DNA from: Oscillospiraceae bacterium
Lineage (GTDB): Bacteria > Bacillota > Clostridia > Oscillospirales > Ruminococcaceae
NCBI GenBank assembly: GCA_012520915.1
Contig: JAAYNJ010000017.1
Location: forward strand, 124,001-188,000
DNA: 64,000 bases
Direction: 5' to 3'
The notes under the pieces were generated by a model. It searched no databases. It was not told where the DNA came from and saw only the letters and a list, made by a program, of their open reading frames with translations. The position numbers and the translations under genes are program-made. Shown here piece after piece: positions 1-8,707 of the stretch (within the stretch, counting starts at the first letter, position 1; every line of letters begins with the position of its first letter).

Positions 1-1
1 G

Positions 2-844
2 GACAATCTGCTGCCTTTGATTACGCCCGTCGAACTGGCGGGAAAGATGGCGAAAAAAAGGGCGTCTGAAAAGACGGGGCTGTCTCCCGATAAAATCGGA
101 TGCATTTTTCTTACGCCATGTCCGGCAAAAGTCTCCGCAATTCATTCCCCGATAGGAACGGAGCATAAATACGTCGATGCCGCTATTGCGATAAATGAAG
201 TGTATCCGCTTCTGCTCAAGGAAATGAAAAAATTGGGGGCGGAATTGCCGGATCAACAACCCCTTGCAGGCGCCGTCGGTCTCGGATGGGGTATTATCGG
301 GGGAGAGAGCACATCGCTTAAATCAACCGACAAACACCTTGCCGCAGACGGCATAGACAATGTAATAATGGTCCTCGAGGATCTCGAAAACCACAGATAC
401 GGTCTCGAGTTTGTAGAGCTGAATGCCTGTTCCGGGGGTTGTGTGGGGGGAGTTCTCCAGGTGGAAAACCCCTACATTGCGAGGGCGAAAGTCAATAAGA
501 TGAAGTCCAATATAAAGGTAAACGATGAGCCTTTGGATGACGACTATGTAAAATTGATGTGGGATAAGGAACTTGACTACAACCCCGCAATGGAATTGGG
601 AGACACAATGGAGGAGAGTTTTGAGAGATTCACCAGATTGCAGAGTCTCATTGAGAGCCTTCCCGGTCTCGATTGCGGAAGTTGCGGTGCACCTACATGT
701 GCCGCATTTGCGGAGGATGTTGTAAAAGGGAATGCGGAAGTAATGGACTGTGTAGTTCTGTTGAGAAGAAAAACGGAGGAAATTTACAAGAGAATGGAGT
801 CTTCTTTTGACAGCGTGGGATTTTCCAACAGAACTGAAGACTGA
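2..844 (+). CDS. [FeFe]-hydrogenase-like Fe-S protein, C-terminal part (5' end outside window)
   Basis: The left window edge cuts this gene; the frame is open from base 2, leaving about 280 residues. The visible part matches the C-terminal half of the [FeFe]-hydrogenase large-subunit family. An L2-like motif LTPCPAK lies near visible residue 38 and an L3-like motif NACSGGCVGG near residue 140, so three of the four H-cluster cysteines would be present; the L1 motif would lie upstream. The glutamate that normally follows L2 in catalytic enzymes is absent. Near residue 222 there is a CGSCGAPTC motif with a further Cys about 16 residues on, the signature of a small 4Fe-4S (Fes-type) domain. Together with the DRTGG and PHP genes that follow, this fits the regulatory or sensory hydrogenase-like proteins of Clostridia rather than a bulk H2-producing enzyme. 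That role is inferred from family context. Confidence 0.8.
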   Translation, partial: DNLLPLITPVELAGKMAKKRASEKTGLSPDKIGCIFLTPCPAKVSAIHSPIGTEHKYVDAAIAINEVYPLLLKEMKKLGAELPDQQPLAGAVGLGWGIIGGESTSLKSTDKHLAADGIDNVIMVLEDLENHRYGLEFVELNACSGGCVGGVLQVENPYIARAKVNKMKSNIKVNDEPLDDDYVKLMWDKELDYNPAMELGDTMEESFERFTRLQSLIESLPGLDCGSCGAPTCAAFAEDVVKGNAEVMDCVVLLRRKTEEIYKRMESSFDSVGFSNRTED

Positions 845-882
845 AGATAAATATATGCAAAAGTTTTTAAACGGGAGATTAA

Positions 883-1215
883 ATGAATACATCAGATTTG
901 TATGAGCTCGGATTCAGTGAAATATCGCACTCCCGGGACAGGGAGATAACGGGCGGATTTTGCGGAGACCTTCTCAGCTGGGTAATGGGACGGGCAAAAG
1001 AGGGAGACCTCTGGTTCACCATCATGGGCAATATTAATACGATAGCCGTGGCAAGCTTGACGGACGTTAGTGCGGTCGTATTCTGTGAGGGAGTGACGGC
1101 GGCAGAAGATGTCATAAATAAGGCGGGGGAAGAGGGGATTAATCTTTTTTCCACCGAGCTTCCCGTGTTTGAAGCCGCGACTAAATTCCACGATTTTTGC
1201 AAAGACGAAAGGTGA
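883..1215 (+). CDS. DRTGG-domain protein
   Basis: A 110-residue protein that resembles stand-alone DRTGG domains, including the GGFCGDLLSWVMGRAKEGD stretch near residue 24 that is typical of clostridial versions next to [FeFe] hydrogenases. DRTGG domains also occur between CBS domains and in HPr kinase-like or phosphotransacetylase-like proteins and are thought to bind a small ligand; no catalytic motif is visible. It starts 38 bases after the hydrogenase-like gene, with an acceptable ribosome-binding site (GGGAG), and is followed 15 bases later by the PHP gene. The three genes therefore look co-transcribed and probably belong to one redox-sensing or hydrogenase-control module. The exact function is unknown. 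Confidence 0.75.
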   Translation: MNTSDLYELGFSEISHSRDREITGGFCGDLLSWVMGRAKEGDLWFTIMGNINTIAVASLTDVSAVVFCEGVTAAEDVINKAGEEGINLFSTELPVFEAATKFHDFCKDER

Positions 1216-1230
1216 AGTTCGGGTGAGGAA

Positions 1231-1932
1231 ATGAAACTGAAGTACGATCTTCATATTCATTCCGCGCTTTCACCCTGTGCGGATAACGACATGACCCCCT
1301 CGAGCATTGCGGGATTCAGGCTGCTTTCGGGAGCCGATGTGATTTCCCTATGCGATCACAACAGCGCATTGAACACGCCGTTTGTAAAAAAGGCGTGTGA
1401 CGAGTATAAAATAAGGTTTATTCCGGGCATTGAGGTAAATACGGCAGAGGAAATACATGTCCTCTGCTATTTTTCCGATGTGGATGCAGCTTTGGAGATG
1501 GGAGAAATAATCTACAGATCCCTCCCAAACATTAAAATTGACAGTGAAATATGGGGAGAACAGCTGGTTGTCAATGAAAGCGATGAGGTTGTCGGAAGGG
1601 TGGAAAAACTCCTCACTGTCGCCTCTTCTCTCGATATCTATGCGGTAAAATCGGAGTGTGAGAGACTGGGCGGGATTGCCGTTCCCGCCCATGTGGACAG
1701 GGACAGTTATTCGGTGCTGTCGGTGTTGGGGTTTATGCCGGATGATCTCGGGTTTCACGCTGTAGAGATGGTTAATCCCGAGAAATACCGAAGCTTTGCA
1801 GACAAAAAGATGCTCCCCGAAAATGTCGAGGTTTTGAATTCTTCCGATGCCCATAATCTCGCCGCACTTATAAATGAAGATCTCCCTTACCTTGATGACG
1901 ACAGTGCCTTGATGAGACTGCTTGGTTTATAG
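1231..1932 (+). CDS. PHP-domain phosphoesterase
   Basis: A 233-residue protein of the PHP (polymerase and histidinol phosphatase) family of metal-dependent phosphoesterases. Metal ligands are visible in order: DLHIHSALSPC at the N terminus, CDHN near residue 47, an acidic GIEVN near residue 70, PAHVD near residue 150 and SSDAHN near residue 205. The family hydrolyses phosphomonoesters or nucleotides, but the substrate of this branch is not known. It is the third gene of the hydrogenase-like/DRTGG set and sits 15 bases after the DRTGG gene. A Rho-independent terminator follows its stop, so it is probably the last gene of that operon. Confidence 0.85.
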   Translation: MKLKYDLHIHSALSPCADNDMTPSSIAGFRLLSGADVISLCDHNSALNTPFVKKACDEYKIRFIPGIEVNTAEEIHVLCYFSDVDAALEMGEIIYRSLPNIKIDSEIWGEQLVVNESDEVVGRVEKLLTVASSLDIYAVKSECERLGGIAVPAHVDRDSYSVLSVLGFMPDDLGFHAVEMVNPEKYRSFADKKMLPENVEVLNSSDAHNLAALINEDLPYLDDDSALMRLLGL

Positions 1933-1956
1933 ATTAAAGGTAAATTTTAATATGGT

Positions 1957-1995
1957 AAAACAGCCTGTCGGTTGATTACGGCAAGGCTGTTTTTA
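1957..1995 (+). terminator. Rho-independent terminator after the PHP gene
   Basis: AAAACAGCCT (1957-1966) pairs with AGGCTGTTTT (1984-1993), with extra pairing inside, and the right arm ends in a run of five T. It closes the hydrogenase-like/DRTGG/PHP operon 25 bases after the stop codon. Confidence 0.8.
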
Positions 1996-2053
1996 CATGT
2001 TTTTACAAATTGAATATTATGAAAGAATAGCGGAGAATCTAAGCCGGCACCGT

Positions 2054-2824
2054 CTATCTTTCGGCAACTACGATAAGCTTTTCGCTTTCTCCGGGCAGGT
2101 ATTTCGACATATCGTAATCGCCGAAGGACGTCATTTTTAAAAATCCGTTTTTCAATAAAAGTTCTTTCAAGTCGGCTTCCCCTATGCGGAGCAGTCTGAA
2201 ATCATACCGGTAAAACGGCCTTTCGGCAGGGTAATGAAGCACGTCGAGCACACTCATTTCGGTATGGTTTTCAAACGGGTGATAGGCAACGGTGCGGGTA
2301 AAATTGCCGTCGCTGTATTCCAACCGAATCCGGTCCCTCATACTTTTGCCCAAATTCTCCGCGGGCAGTTCGAGTATAAGAATGCCCCCTTGAGATATTC
2401 TGTCTCTCATGGAGGAGAGAGCCCTTGACACTTCGACCGTGTTTTCAAGATGCGAGAGAGATGAAATGCAGATAACACAATCGAATCTGGAGGAATAAAC
2501 TCTGCCCAACAACCTGAAATCACAATTCTCAACCATTATTGAACTCTGCTTACGCTTCAAAAAATCTCTCGACAACTCCAGCATTGAGGGGGATATGTCG
2601 CATCCCGAAGCTCTTATTCCCAGCCTGTCGAAAAAGAAGAGGTGTTTACCGCTGCCGCAACCGCAGTCGAGAAGGGACTTAATGCCGTAGAGTTCAACAA
2701 GATTGCTGAAAAAGTGGGACTCCTCTTCAGACAAATTTTCGTCAAGGCGAAACTTCCGCGCCAAAAGAGCATACTCTTCATACGAATCTTCAGCTGAGAA
2801 GCCTCTGTTATTGCCGTTATACAT
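2054..2824 (-). CDS. class I SAM-dependent methyltransferase
   Basis: A 256-residue protein with a Rossmann-fold methyltransferase domain. Motif I is LLDCGCGSGKHLFFF near residue 56, which binds S-adenosylmethionine; an acidic residue follows in GCDIS, and a motif IV-like DCVICISSLSHL lies near residue 115. The substrate cannot be told from sequence. The start codon overlaps the stop of the upstream adenosyltransferase gene by one base (TGATG), so the two are translationally coupled. Being the last gene of a set with a cobalamin adenosyltransferase makes a corrinoid-related role possible, but this is only context; small-molecule or tRNA methylation would be equally compatible. Confidence 0.75.
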   Translation of the reverse strand: MYNGNNRGFSAEDSYEEYALLARKFRLDENLSEEESHFFSNLVELYGIKSLLDCGCGSGKHLFFFDRLGIRASGCDISPSMLELSRDFLKRKQSSIMVENCDFRLLGRVYSSRFDCVICISSLSHLENTVEVSRALSSMRDRISQGGILILELPAENLGKSMRDRIRLEYSDGNFTRTVAYHPFENHTEMSVLDVLHYPAERPFYRYDFRLLRIGEADLKELLLKNGFLKMTSFGDYDMSKYLPGESEKLIVVAER

Positions 2825-3339
2825 CAGTATTCTATTCCCTTTCTCGCCTTTACCCCTTTTTCAAAGGGATGCTTTACAGGCAACATCTCGGTTATGTAAC
2901 CCGCTTTTTTCTTAATGGCGGGGGAAGCTGTTCTGCCGGTGAGGATGATTTCGGAGTGCATGTTTTCATCTAAAAACAACAGCAGAGAACTTTCCTTCAA
3001 AAATCCGAGAGAAACGGCATCCAGAACTTCGTCGAGCACAATCAAATCCAAGCTTTTTGCTCTTTCGGATATTGCGGACAGATGTTTTTCGGCTTTTGAT
3101 GCAAGTTCTATTTTTTCGTCTTCCTTAAGAAGCCAGGTAAATGTCCCGGGATCTAAAAAACCGCAGTTTATTCCGAGTTTGGTCAGGGCCGAATTTTCGC
3201 CCCCGACATCCTTCTTTAAAAAGCCGTTATACTCAACTCTGAATCCGTGTGCAAAGGCTCTGACGGCGAGACCGACAGCAGCCGTTGTCTTGCCTTTTCC
3301 GTTGCCGCAGTATATGTGAATTTTCGGTGAAGCAATCAT
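2824..3339 (-). CDS. cobO: cob(I)yrinic acid a,c-diamide adenosyltransferase
   Basis: A 171-residue protein of the BtuR/CobO/CobP family, which transfers the adenosyl group of ATP to the cobalt of Co(I) corrinoids to make adenosylcobalamin. It has the family's N-terminal P-loop GNGKGKTTAAVGLA (residues 12-25), and a Walker B-like LIVLDEVLDAVSLGFL near residue 99 that matches the conserved DE motif. Length is normal for the family. The start overlaps the upstream phosphatase by four bases (ATGA), and the methyltransferase gene follows with a one-base overlap. A corrinoid adenosyltransferase together with the cobalamin-riboswitch unit at 8.8-10 kb suggests that this organism takes up and activates corrinoids. 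Confidence 0.9.
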   Translation of the reverse strand: MIASPKIHIYCGNGKGKTTAAVGLAVRAFAHGFRVEYNGFLKKDVGGENSALTKLGINCGFLDPGTFTWLLKEDEKIELASKAEKHLSAISERAKSLDLIVLDEVLDAVSLGFLKESSLLLFLDENMHSEIILTGRTASPAIKKKAGYITEMLPVKHPFEKGVKARKGIEY

Positions 3340-3974
3340 ATTTCCTCCTCAAAGCTGTCATAATATTCCGGAATCGCCGCTATGACCTCGATTACCGAAT
3401 TTCTATGATATATTGTCGGGTCGACTATTGCGGTATAGCCTTCTCCCGGTGCGCATGCCCAGTCAAAGAATGATGCTCTGGGAAATGCCATAACGCTAAG
3501 TATATTCCCGATGACTCCTCCGTGTGTAACCACAGCGGAAGAATAGATTTTTCTCCGCATCATTTCATCCACCACCTGTTTGAAACCGGCTATGCATCTG
3601 TTTCTGAAATCTCCTGACGGCTCGGCTCCCAAAGGAAGAAAGGACTCGTCTCCCGCCAACCACCTGCCGAACTTTTCGTTATTTGAAAGACTTTCGATAC
3701 TCATTCCCTCGACTTCACCGAATGATGCCTCTCTGAGATCGCTCACTGCGATTATGTCCGAGTCGGGAAAGAGAATGTCCGCGGTTTCCGTCGCCCTTGA
3801 GAGGGGACTTGTAAACACCGTTTCGACATACGGATAACGGGCATTTATGAGAAGTTCGGCCAACTGCAGCCTTCCGTTGACGCTAAGAGACACATCGGTA
3901 GTTCCGCAGTAGAGGCCCTCTTCGTTTGCCCTTGTTATCCCGTGTCTGATAAAATGGATTTTGTATGTTTTCAC
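3336..3974 (-). CDS. histidine phosphatase family protein (possible alpha-ribazole phosphatase)
   Basis: A 212-residue member of the phosphoglycerate-mutase-like histidine phosphatases. The catalytic RHG motif is at residues 10-12 (IHFIRHGITRANEEGLYCG), a second arginine lies in SPLSRATETA near residue 57, the catalytic acidic residue in REASFGEVEG near residue 82, and the second histidine in VVTHGGV near residue 150. The reaction is phosphate-ester hydrolysis through a phosphohistidine. Overlap with cobO makes CobC (alpha-ribazole-5'-phosphate phosphatase, cobalamin nucleotide-loop assembly) the most attractive reading, but the fold is shared by many phosphatases, so no gene symbol is given. 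It is the first gene of a three-gene minus-strand operon. Confidence 0.8.
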   Translation of the reverse strand: MKTYKIHFIRHGITRANEEGLYCGTTDVSLSVNGRLQLAELLINARYPYVETVFTSPLSRATETADILFPDSDIIAVSDLREASFGEVEGMSIESLSNNEKFGRWLAGDESFLPLGAEPSGDFRNRCIAGFKQVVDEMMRRKIYSSAVVTHGGVIGNILSVMAFPRASFFDWACAPGEGYTAIVDPTIYHRNSVIEVIAAIPEYYDSFEEEI

Positions 3975-4089
3975 GAAAATCTCCTAAAATTTTGTACATC
4001 GTCTGCCGCTGAAAAATGCGGTCAATGCTGTTTTTTAACTTTACAAATAGTATTATTTAATGTAAACTTAACGAACTCGTTACCTTAAC

Positions 4090-4115
4090 AGCTCCGGGAA
4101 ATGGAGCTTTTTTTA
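4090..4115 (+). terminator. terminator-like hairpin upstream of the XRE gene
   Basis: AGCTCC (4090-4095) pairs with GGAGCT (4103-4108) over a 7-base loop and is followed by seven T. It lies 33 bases before the XRE start, and no plus-strand gene precedes it, so it may be a leader attenuator. Only the hairpin and T-run are seen; function is inferred. Confidence 0.5.
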
Positions 4116-4147
4116 TCCCGGCAATTCATTTTTATCTTGGAGTTTCT

Positions 4148-4825
4148 ATGGCTGGCACAGGATTTAACAGAGTTCTTTCGCTACTGAGAAAAGAAGCGGG
4201 TATCACACAAAAAGAAGCCGCAAAAAACCTGGGAATATCTCAGGCTTTGCTCTCGCATTACGAGAGGGGTATTAGAGAATGCGGACTGGAGTTTTTGGTA
4301 AAGGTTGCCGACTATTACGGCGTATCTTGCGACTATCTTCTTGGCAGATCTCCCGACAGGAGCGGACTCATGCTCAAAGTCGAGGATATTCCTTTGCCGG
4401 ACGATAAGGGAGATGCCCGTTACAGGGGAAGCGTCCTGCCCACGCTGAATAAAAAGCTGATTTCTAATTCCCTGAACATCCTTTTTGATCTGCTTCAGGA
4501 AATATCCAGCAAATCTCTCACCACAAACATCTCAAATTACCTGATGTTGTCGGTTTATAAAATGTATCGCGGCGTATACTGCCTTAACAAGGACAATCCC
4601 TCAGACAGCTTCTCGATTCCCGATAAGGTGCATTCCAGGTACTCCGACGCCGAAATGTCTATAATTGAAGCCAAAATAGGCGTCGAGATAGAAGAAAAGA
4701 GGGAAAAGAAAACGGTAAACAGCATAACGCCCAAAAACATGGAAGAAAAATACCCGCTTTACTATTCTTCTCTTGCAAATCTCATCTTGATATGTGAAAA
4801 AATGATTAAGAGAAAAAACGGTTAG
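4148..4825 (+). CDS. XRE-family helix-turn-helix transcriptional regulator
   Basis: A 225-residue protein with an N-terminal Cro/C1-type HTH domain (about residues 6-65). The recognition-helix region is AAKNLGISQALLSHYERG and the domain ends with YYGVSCDYLLGRSPD, the usual close of this class in Firmicutes. The remaining 150 residues are predicted mainly helical and contain no domain I recognise; they may sense a ligand or mediate dimerisation. ATG at 4148 is preceded by TTGGAG at good spacing. The gene stands alone between a terminator-like hairpin and a strong terminator. Its targets are unknown. Confidence 0.85.
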   Translation: MAGTGFNRVLSLLRKEAGITQKEAAKNLGISQALLSHYERGIRECGLEFLVKVADYYGVSCDYLLGRSPDRSGLMLKVEDIPLPDDKGDARYRGSVLPTLNKKLISNSLNILFDLLQEISSKSLTTNISNYLMLSVYKMYRGVYCLNKDNPSDSFSIPDKVHSRYSDAEMSIIEAKIGVEIEEKREKKTVNSITPKNMEEKYPLYYSSLANLILICEKMIKRKNG

Positions 4826-4868
4826 AATCCGCGGAACAACGAAGAGTTGCGGATTGTGAATGATAAGT

Positions 4869-4903
4869 AAAAAACTGTCTTTAAAGACGGTTTTTTGTTT
4901 TTA
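4869..4903 (+). terminator. Rho-independent terminator after the XRE gene
   Basis: AACTGTCTTT (4873-4882) pairs with AAAGACGGTT (4883-4892), with one G-U pair and further A-T pairs outside, and is followed by TTTTGTTTTT. Confidence 0.8.
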
Positions 4904-5090
4904 AATTGTTACAGCATAAATGGTAACATGAAAGCCTCTGTATTTAAAGCTTTGCGCTTCGGATAATATACGCAAACTTAACACCTCTGTCGATCGCGCG
5001 TTTCAGGAGAGAGAGTATAATCTAAGAGAAAAAAGAATAACGGGTTTTTATTATATCGGTATTTTAATATCCTAAACATAAAAGCGGAAT

Positions 5091-5810
5091 ATGGAAAACA
5101 ACAGGATGCAAAAATTTGAAATGACCTCTTTCGGCCTCAAGAGATTGGCGATAGCGACAATGTTTATCGATCACTTGGCATTCGCGGTTTTGCCCGTTCT
5201 TATGATGGGGGGATTTCTCGGACTTTCCGACAGTATGGAGATCTATAACATTTTGTATTACGGTATGAGAATAATCGGCCGTATAGCCTTTCCGATATTT
5301 GCTTTTCAGATTGTCGAAGGAATTAAAAATACAAAAAACATAAAAAGATATCTCGGAAGTCTGATGATATTCGGAATAATCTCGGAAATACCCTTTGACC
5401 TGGCTTTTTTCGGTGTTCCGTTTTACTGGAACTATCAGAATGTTTTCTTCACCCTTGCCCTGGGAATGATTGCGGTTTTACCGATGCATTTTGAAAAGAA
5501 TATTTTTGTCAAACTGGCGACGCTGATTCCCGCTCTTGCCGTGTCGCACTTTATAAAATGCGATTACGGAATTTACGGAGTGTTGACGGTTGTGCTGCTC
5601 TATCTCCTGCGAAAAAACAAGATAGCGCTTGCCGTAATAGGTTCTGTTTTCACCATGCTCTACCAGTTTTCCCCGACGGTTATCATTTCATTTGCCGCCA
5701 TCTATTTTTACAAAGGTAAAAGGGGAAGGGGAAACAAGTGGTTCTACTATTGCTTTTATCCCGCCCATCTGCTGTTGATTTATCTTCTTATAAAACTTAT
5801 AAAAATATAG
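5091..5810 (+). CDS. TraX family membrane protein
   Basis: A 239-residue multi-pass membrane protein that resembles the TraX family. TraX of the F plasmid acetylates pilin; chromosomal relatives in Clostridia are common and their substrates are unknown. Typical features are FGLKRLAIATMFIDHLAF at the N terminus (the family's LK-x-IA-x-x-M-x-IDH signature), GRIAFPIFAFQIVEG near residue 63 and a series of hydrophobic segments to the C terminus (about six to eight). The ribosome-binding site is weak (AAAGCGGA); an ATG at 5106 is a possible alternative start. It stands alone, followed by a hairpin shared with secA. A role in modifying a cell-surface molecule is inferred only from the family. Confidence 0.75.
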   Translation: MENNRMQKFEMTSFGLKRLAIATMFIDHLAFAVLPVLMMGGFLGLSDSMEIYNILYYGMRIIGRIAFPIFAFQIVEGIKNTKNIKRYLGSLMIFGIISEIPFDLAFFGVPFYWNYQNVFFTLALGMIAVLPMHFEKNIFVKLATLIPALAVSHFIKCDYGIYGVLTVVLLYLLRKNKIALAVIGSVFTMLYQFSPTVIISFAAIYFYKGKRGRGNKWFYYCFYPAHLLLIYLLIKLIKI

Positions 5811-5828
5811 ATTTTTTATTTTATCGTA

Positions 5829-5860
5829 AAAAAGGCTCATCACATAAAGATGAGCCTTTA
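5829..5860 (-). terminator. Rho-independent terminator of secA (possibly bidirectional)
   Basis: AAAGGCTCATC (5831-5841) and GATGAGCCTTT (5849-5859) form an 11-bp stem. Read on the minus strand, the stem is followed by a run of six to seven T, so it serves secA; on the plus strand it may also stop TraX transcription. Confidence 0.85.
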
Positions 5861-5880
5861 AATTTAAATTTCGTATGTTG

Positions 5881-8646
5881 TCAGAGAGCTGAAACTTCGG
5901 GTGTCCTGCCACAGCAGTTTTTGAACTTCTTTCCGCTGCCGCAGGGACAGGGGGCATTTCTTCCGACTTTTTTTGAGACTTTGACCGGCGATTTCTTTTG
6001 AGGTTCATCACCCGACATCGCGGCTTTGGCATGGTCCAGTCTTTTTTTGGCGGCCTCTCTTCGCTGGGATTCGGAAACTATCTCCACCGTCAAAATCAGC
6101 CTTGCGGTATCTTCGCGTATTGCCGCGACCATTTCATCGAACATGTTGTACCCTTCGAAACGATATTCGACAACGGGGTTTTTTTGACCGTATGATCTGA
6201 GGTGTATGCCGTGCCGCAGCTGATCCATATCGTCTATATGATTCATCCACTTTTCGTCAACGACTCTCAGAAGCACCAGCCTCTCAAGCGTTCTCATTAT
6301 CTCGCTTGTAAAACGCTCTTCCCTCGATTCATAGAGCTTGTGCGCCTTTAAAATCAGAGTTTGCTTGATGTCCTCTCTTGTCATTTGCATAAGCGATTCG
6401 CGGGGTATCTTAAGATCCCTGTTTGTTGTGAGCCAGCCGAGGTAGTGGCTCATCAGGCCTTCTATGTTCCACGTTTCGGGATTTTCTCCGTCCGCCAAAA
6501 AGAGATCGGTGTTTTGAGATATCGATTCCTCTATCATCTCGATGATTCGATCCTTGATATCGGTTCCCATAAGCACCATGTCGCGTTGGGAGTATATTGT
6601 CTCCCTCATGCTGTTCATTACATCGTCGTAATCGAGGACATTCTTTCTGATAGAAAAGTTTCTCGCTTCAATCTTCTTCTGAGAGCTTTCTATCACATTC
6701 GTCAGCATGCGATTCTCTATGGGAGTATGTTCGTCGACATTCAGGGTGTCCATTATTGCAGTGATTCTCTCGCCGCCGAACAGCCTCATAAGGTCGTCTT
6801 CAAGCGATAAAAAGAATTTGCTGGACCCCATATCACCCTGGCGTCCCGACCTTCCGCGAAGCTGGTTGTCTATTCGTCTGCTCTCGTGGCGTTCGGTTCC
6901 GATGATAAAAAGTCCTCCGGCTCTCTTGACTCTTTCGGCATCTTCCGCCATTTCCGCCTTGAACTTTTCCATATAATCGGAAAAGCTTTGTCTAAGATCG
7001 ATTATCCTCTCGTCATCCGTTTCAAAATAGCTCGTGGCATCCGCAATATCCTCTTCGGAAGCGCCGTCCTTAATCATGGCATTTTTAGCCATGAATTCAG
7101 GGTTTCCGCCGAGAATTATGTCGGTACCTCTTCCCGCCATATTGGTCGCTATCGTGACGGCATTGGGTTTGCCCGCCTGAGCGACTATGACGGCTTCCCG
7201 CTCGTGCTGTTTTGCATTGAGTACATTGTGGGCTATTCCGCGTTTTGAGAGAAGCCGGCTCAACTGCTCGGACTTTTCTATGCTCACCGTTCCGACCAAA
7301 ACCGGTTGTCCGGACTGCTGACATTCTACAACGGTATCGATGACCGCCTCAAATTTACCTTCTTCGGTTTTGTATACCGAGTCCTCGAGATCTATTCTTA
7401 TCATCGGCATGTTTGTAGGTATCTCAACGACATCGAGACCGTATATTTCGGAAAATTCCTGCTGTTCGGTCATTGCGGTTCCGGTCATTCCCGAAAGCTT
7501 GTCATACATTCTGAAATAGTTCTGGAAGGTTATTGTGGCCAGGGTCTTGCTTTCTCTTGCCACTTCAACACGCTCTTTTGCCTCTATCGCCTGATGGAGG
7601 CCTTCGTTATATCTCCTTCCTATCATAAGACGACCGGTGAATTCGTCGACTATTATCACTTCGCCGTCCTTAACCACATAGTCGACATCGCGTTTCATAA
7701 TTCCTCTTGCCCTTACCGCCTGATTTATGTGATGCGACAACCTGAGGTTCTCCGGATCGGAGAGGTTTTCAACCGCGAAATAGCGTTGTGCCTTTTGAAT
7801 ACCCCTCTCGGTGAGGGAAAGACTCTTTGCCTTCTCATCTATGATAACATCGTGGTTTTCTCCCTCTTCATCGATATCGGTTTTATCATCATGCTCCGAG
7901 ACCTTTTTTATTGTGAGACCTCTTGCAAAATCGTCCGCGCGTCTGTACAGGTCGGTGGACTGTTCACCGGGTCCCGAGATTATCAGCGGGGTTCTTGCCT
8001 CATCTATCAGTATCGAGTCGACCTCGTCAACTATCGCATAGTTATGGCCCCTCTGTACTTTATCGACCAGCTCCAGGACCATGTTGTCTCTCAGATAATC
8101 AAAGCCGAATTCGTTGTTAGTCCCGTAGGTTATGTCGGCTGCATAGGCTTTTCTTCTGTCGGCTGTCGGAATACCCGGAACAACCAATCCGATTGAAAGT
8201 CCGAGAAAGTTGTGGACCTTTCCCATCCACTCGCTGTCTCTTTTTGCGAGATAATCGTTGACGGTAACGATATGGACACCTTTTCCGTCAAGCGCATTGA
8301 GATATGCAGGCAGGGTGGAAACAAGGGTTTTTCCTTCCCCCGTTTTCATTTCCGCAATCTTTCCGTTATGGAGTACGATACCGCCCATGATCTGAACCGG
8401 AAAGTGCGTCATGCCCAACACTCTTGTAGACGCTTCGCGGCAGACAGCGTATGCCTCTACCAATATTGAGTCCAGATCCTCGCCGTTCGCAAGCCTCTCT
8501 CTAAACAGAGAGGTCTGCCGGGAGAGATCATAGTCGGACATCGTTTTGTATTTTCCTTCAAGTGAAAGAACGGCTTCACACAAAGGTCTGATTCTTTTCA
8601 GTTCCCTAGTACTGGGCGTGCCGAATAGTTTTTCAATAATTCCCAA
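5881..8646 (-). CDS. secA: preprotein translocase subunit SecA
   Basis: A 921-residue SecA, the ATPase that drives preproteins through SecYEG. Visible landmarks: Walker A MKTGEGKTLVSTLPAYLNAL near residue 99, the DEVDSILIDEARTPLIISG motif near residue 207, IVDEFTGR in the preprotein-crosslinking region, MAGRGTDIILGGNPE near residue 500, GRSGRQGDMGSS in the second nucleotide-binding fold, and the C-terminal zinc motif CPCGSGKKFKNCCG that contacts SecB or the ribosome. The start is TTG, placed nine bases after GAGGT and consistent with the family's MGIIEKLFGT opening. An acidic stretch of about 35 residues near position 250 is typical of clostridial SecA. It is monocistronic between its own promoter and terminator. 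Confidence 0.98.
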   Translation of the reverse strand: MGIIEKLFGTPSTRELKRIRPLCEAVLSLEGKYKTMSDYDLSRQTSLFRERLANGEDLDSILVEAYAVCREASTRVLGMTHFPVQIMGGIVLHNGKIAEMKTGEGKTLVSTLPAYLNALDGKGVHIVTVNDYLAKRDSEWMGKVHNFLGLSIGLVVPGIPTADRRKAYAADITYGTNNEFGFDYLRDNMVLELVDKVQRGHNYAIVDEVDSILIDEARTPLIISGPGEQSTDLYRRADDFARGLTIKKVSEHDDKTDIDEEGENHDVIIDEKAKSLSLTERGIQKAQRYFAVENLSDPENLRLSHHINQAVRARGIMKRDVDYVVKDGEVIIVDEFTGRLMIGRRYNEGLHQAIEAKERVEVARESKTLATITFQNYFRMYDKLSGMTGTAMTEQQEFSEIYGLDVVEIPTNMPMIRIDLEDSVYKTEEGKFEAVIDTVVECQQSGQPVLVGTVSIEKSEQLSRLLSKRGIAHNVLNAKQHEREAVIVAQAGKPNAVTIATNMAGRGTDIILGGNPEFMAKNAMIKDGASEEDIADATSYFETDDERIIDLRQSFSDYMEKFKAEMAEDAERVKRAGGLFIIGTERHESRRIDNQLRGRSGRQGDMGSSKFFLSLEDDLMRLFGGERITAIMDTLNVDEHTPIENRMLTNVIESSQKKIEARNFSIRKNVLDYDDVMNSMRETIYSQRDMVLMGTDIKDRIIEMIEESISQNTDLFLADGENPETWNIEGLMSHYLGWLTTNRDLKIPRESLMQMTREDIKQTLILKAHKLYESREERFTSEIMRTLERLVLLRVVDEKWMNHIDDMDQLRHGIHLRSYGQKNPVVEYRFEGYNMFDEMVAAIREDTARLILTVEIVSESQRREAAKKRLDHAKAAMSGDEPQKKSPVKVSKKVGRNAPCPCGSGKKFKNCCGRTPEVSAL

Positions 8647-8707
8647 ATTAAGTTACCTCAATATCTTAAAGTTTAACACCTGACAAGGCGATATTTTCAC
8701 ATCATAC

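Noticed and set aside
5091-5810. TraX gene as a sign of a conjugative plasmid or integrated element.
   Set aside because: No relaxase, type IV secretion gene, integrase or attachment site is nearby, and TraX-family genes are common on clostridial chromosomes.
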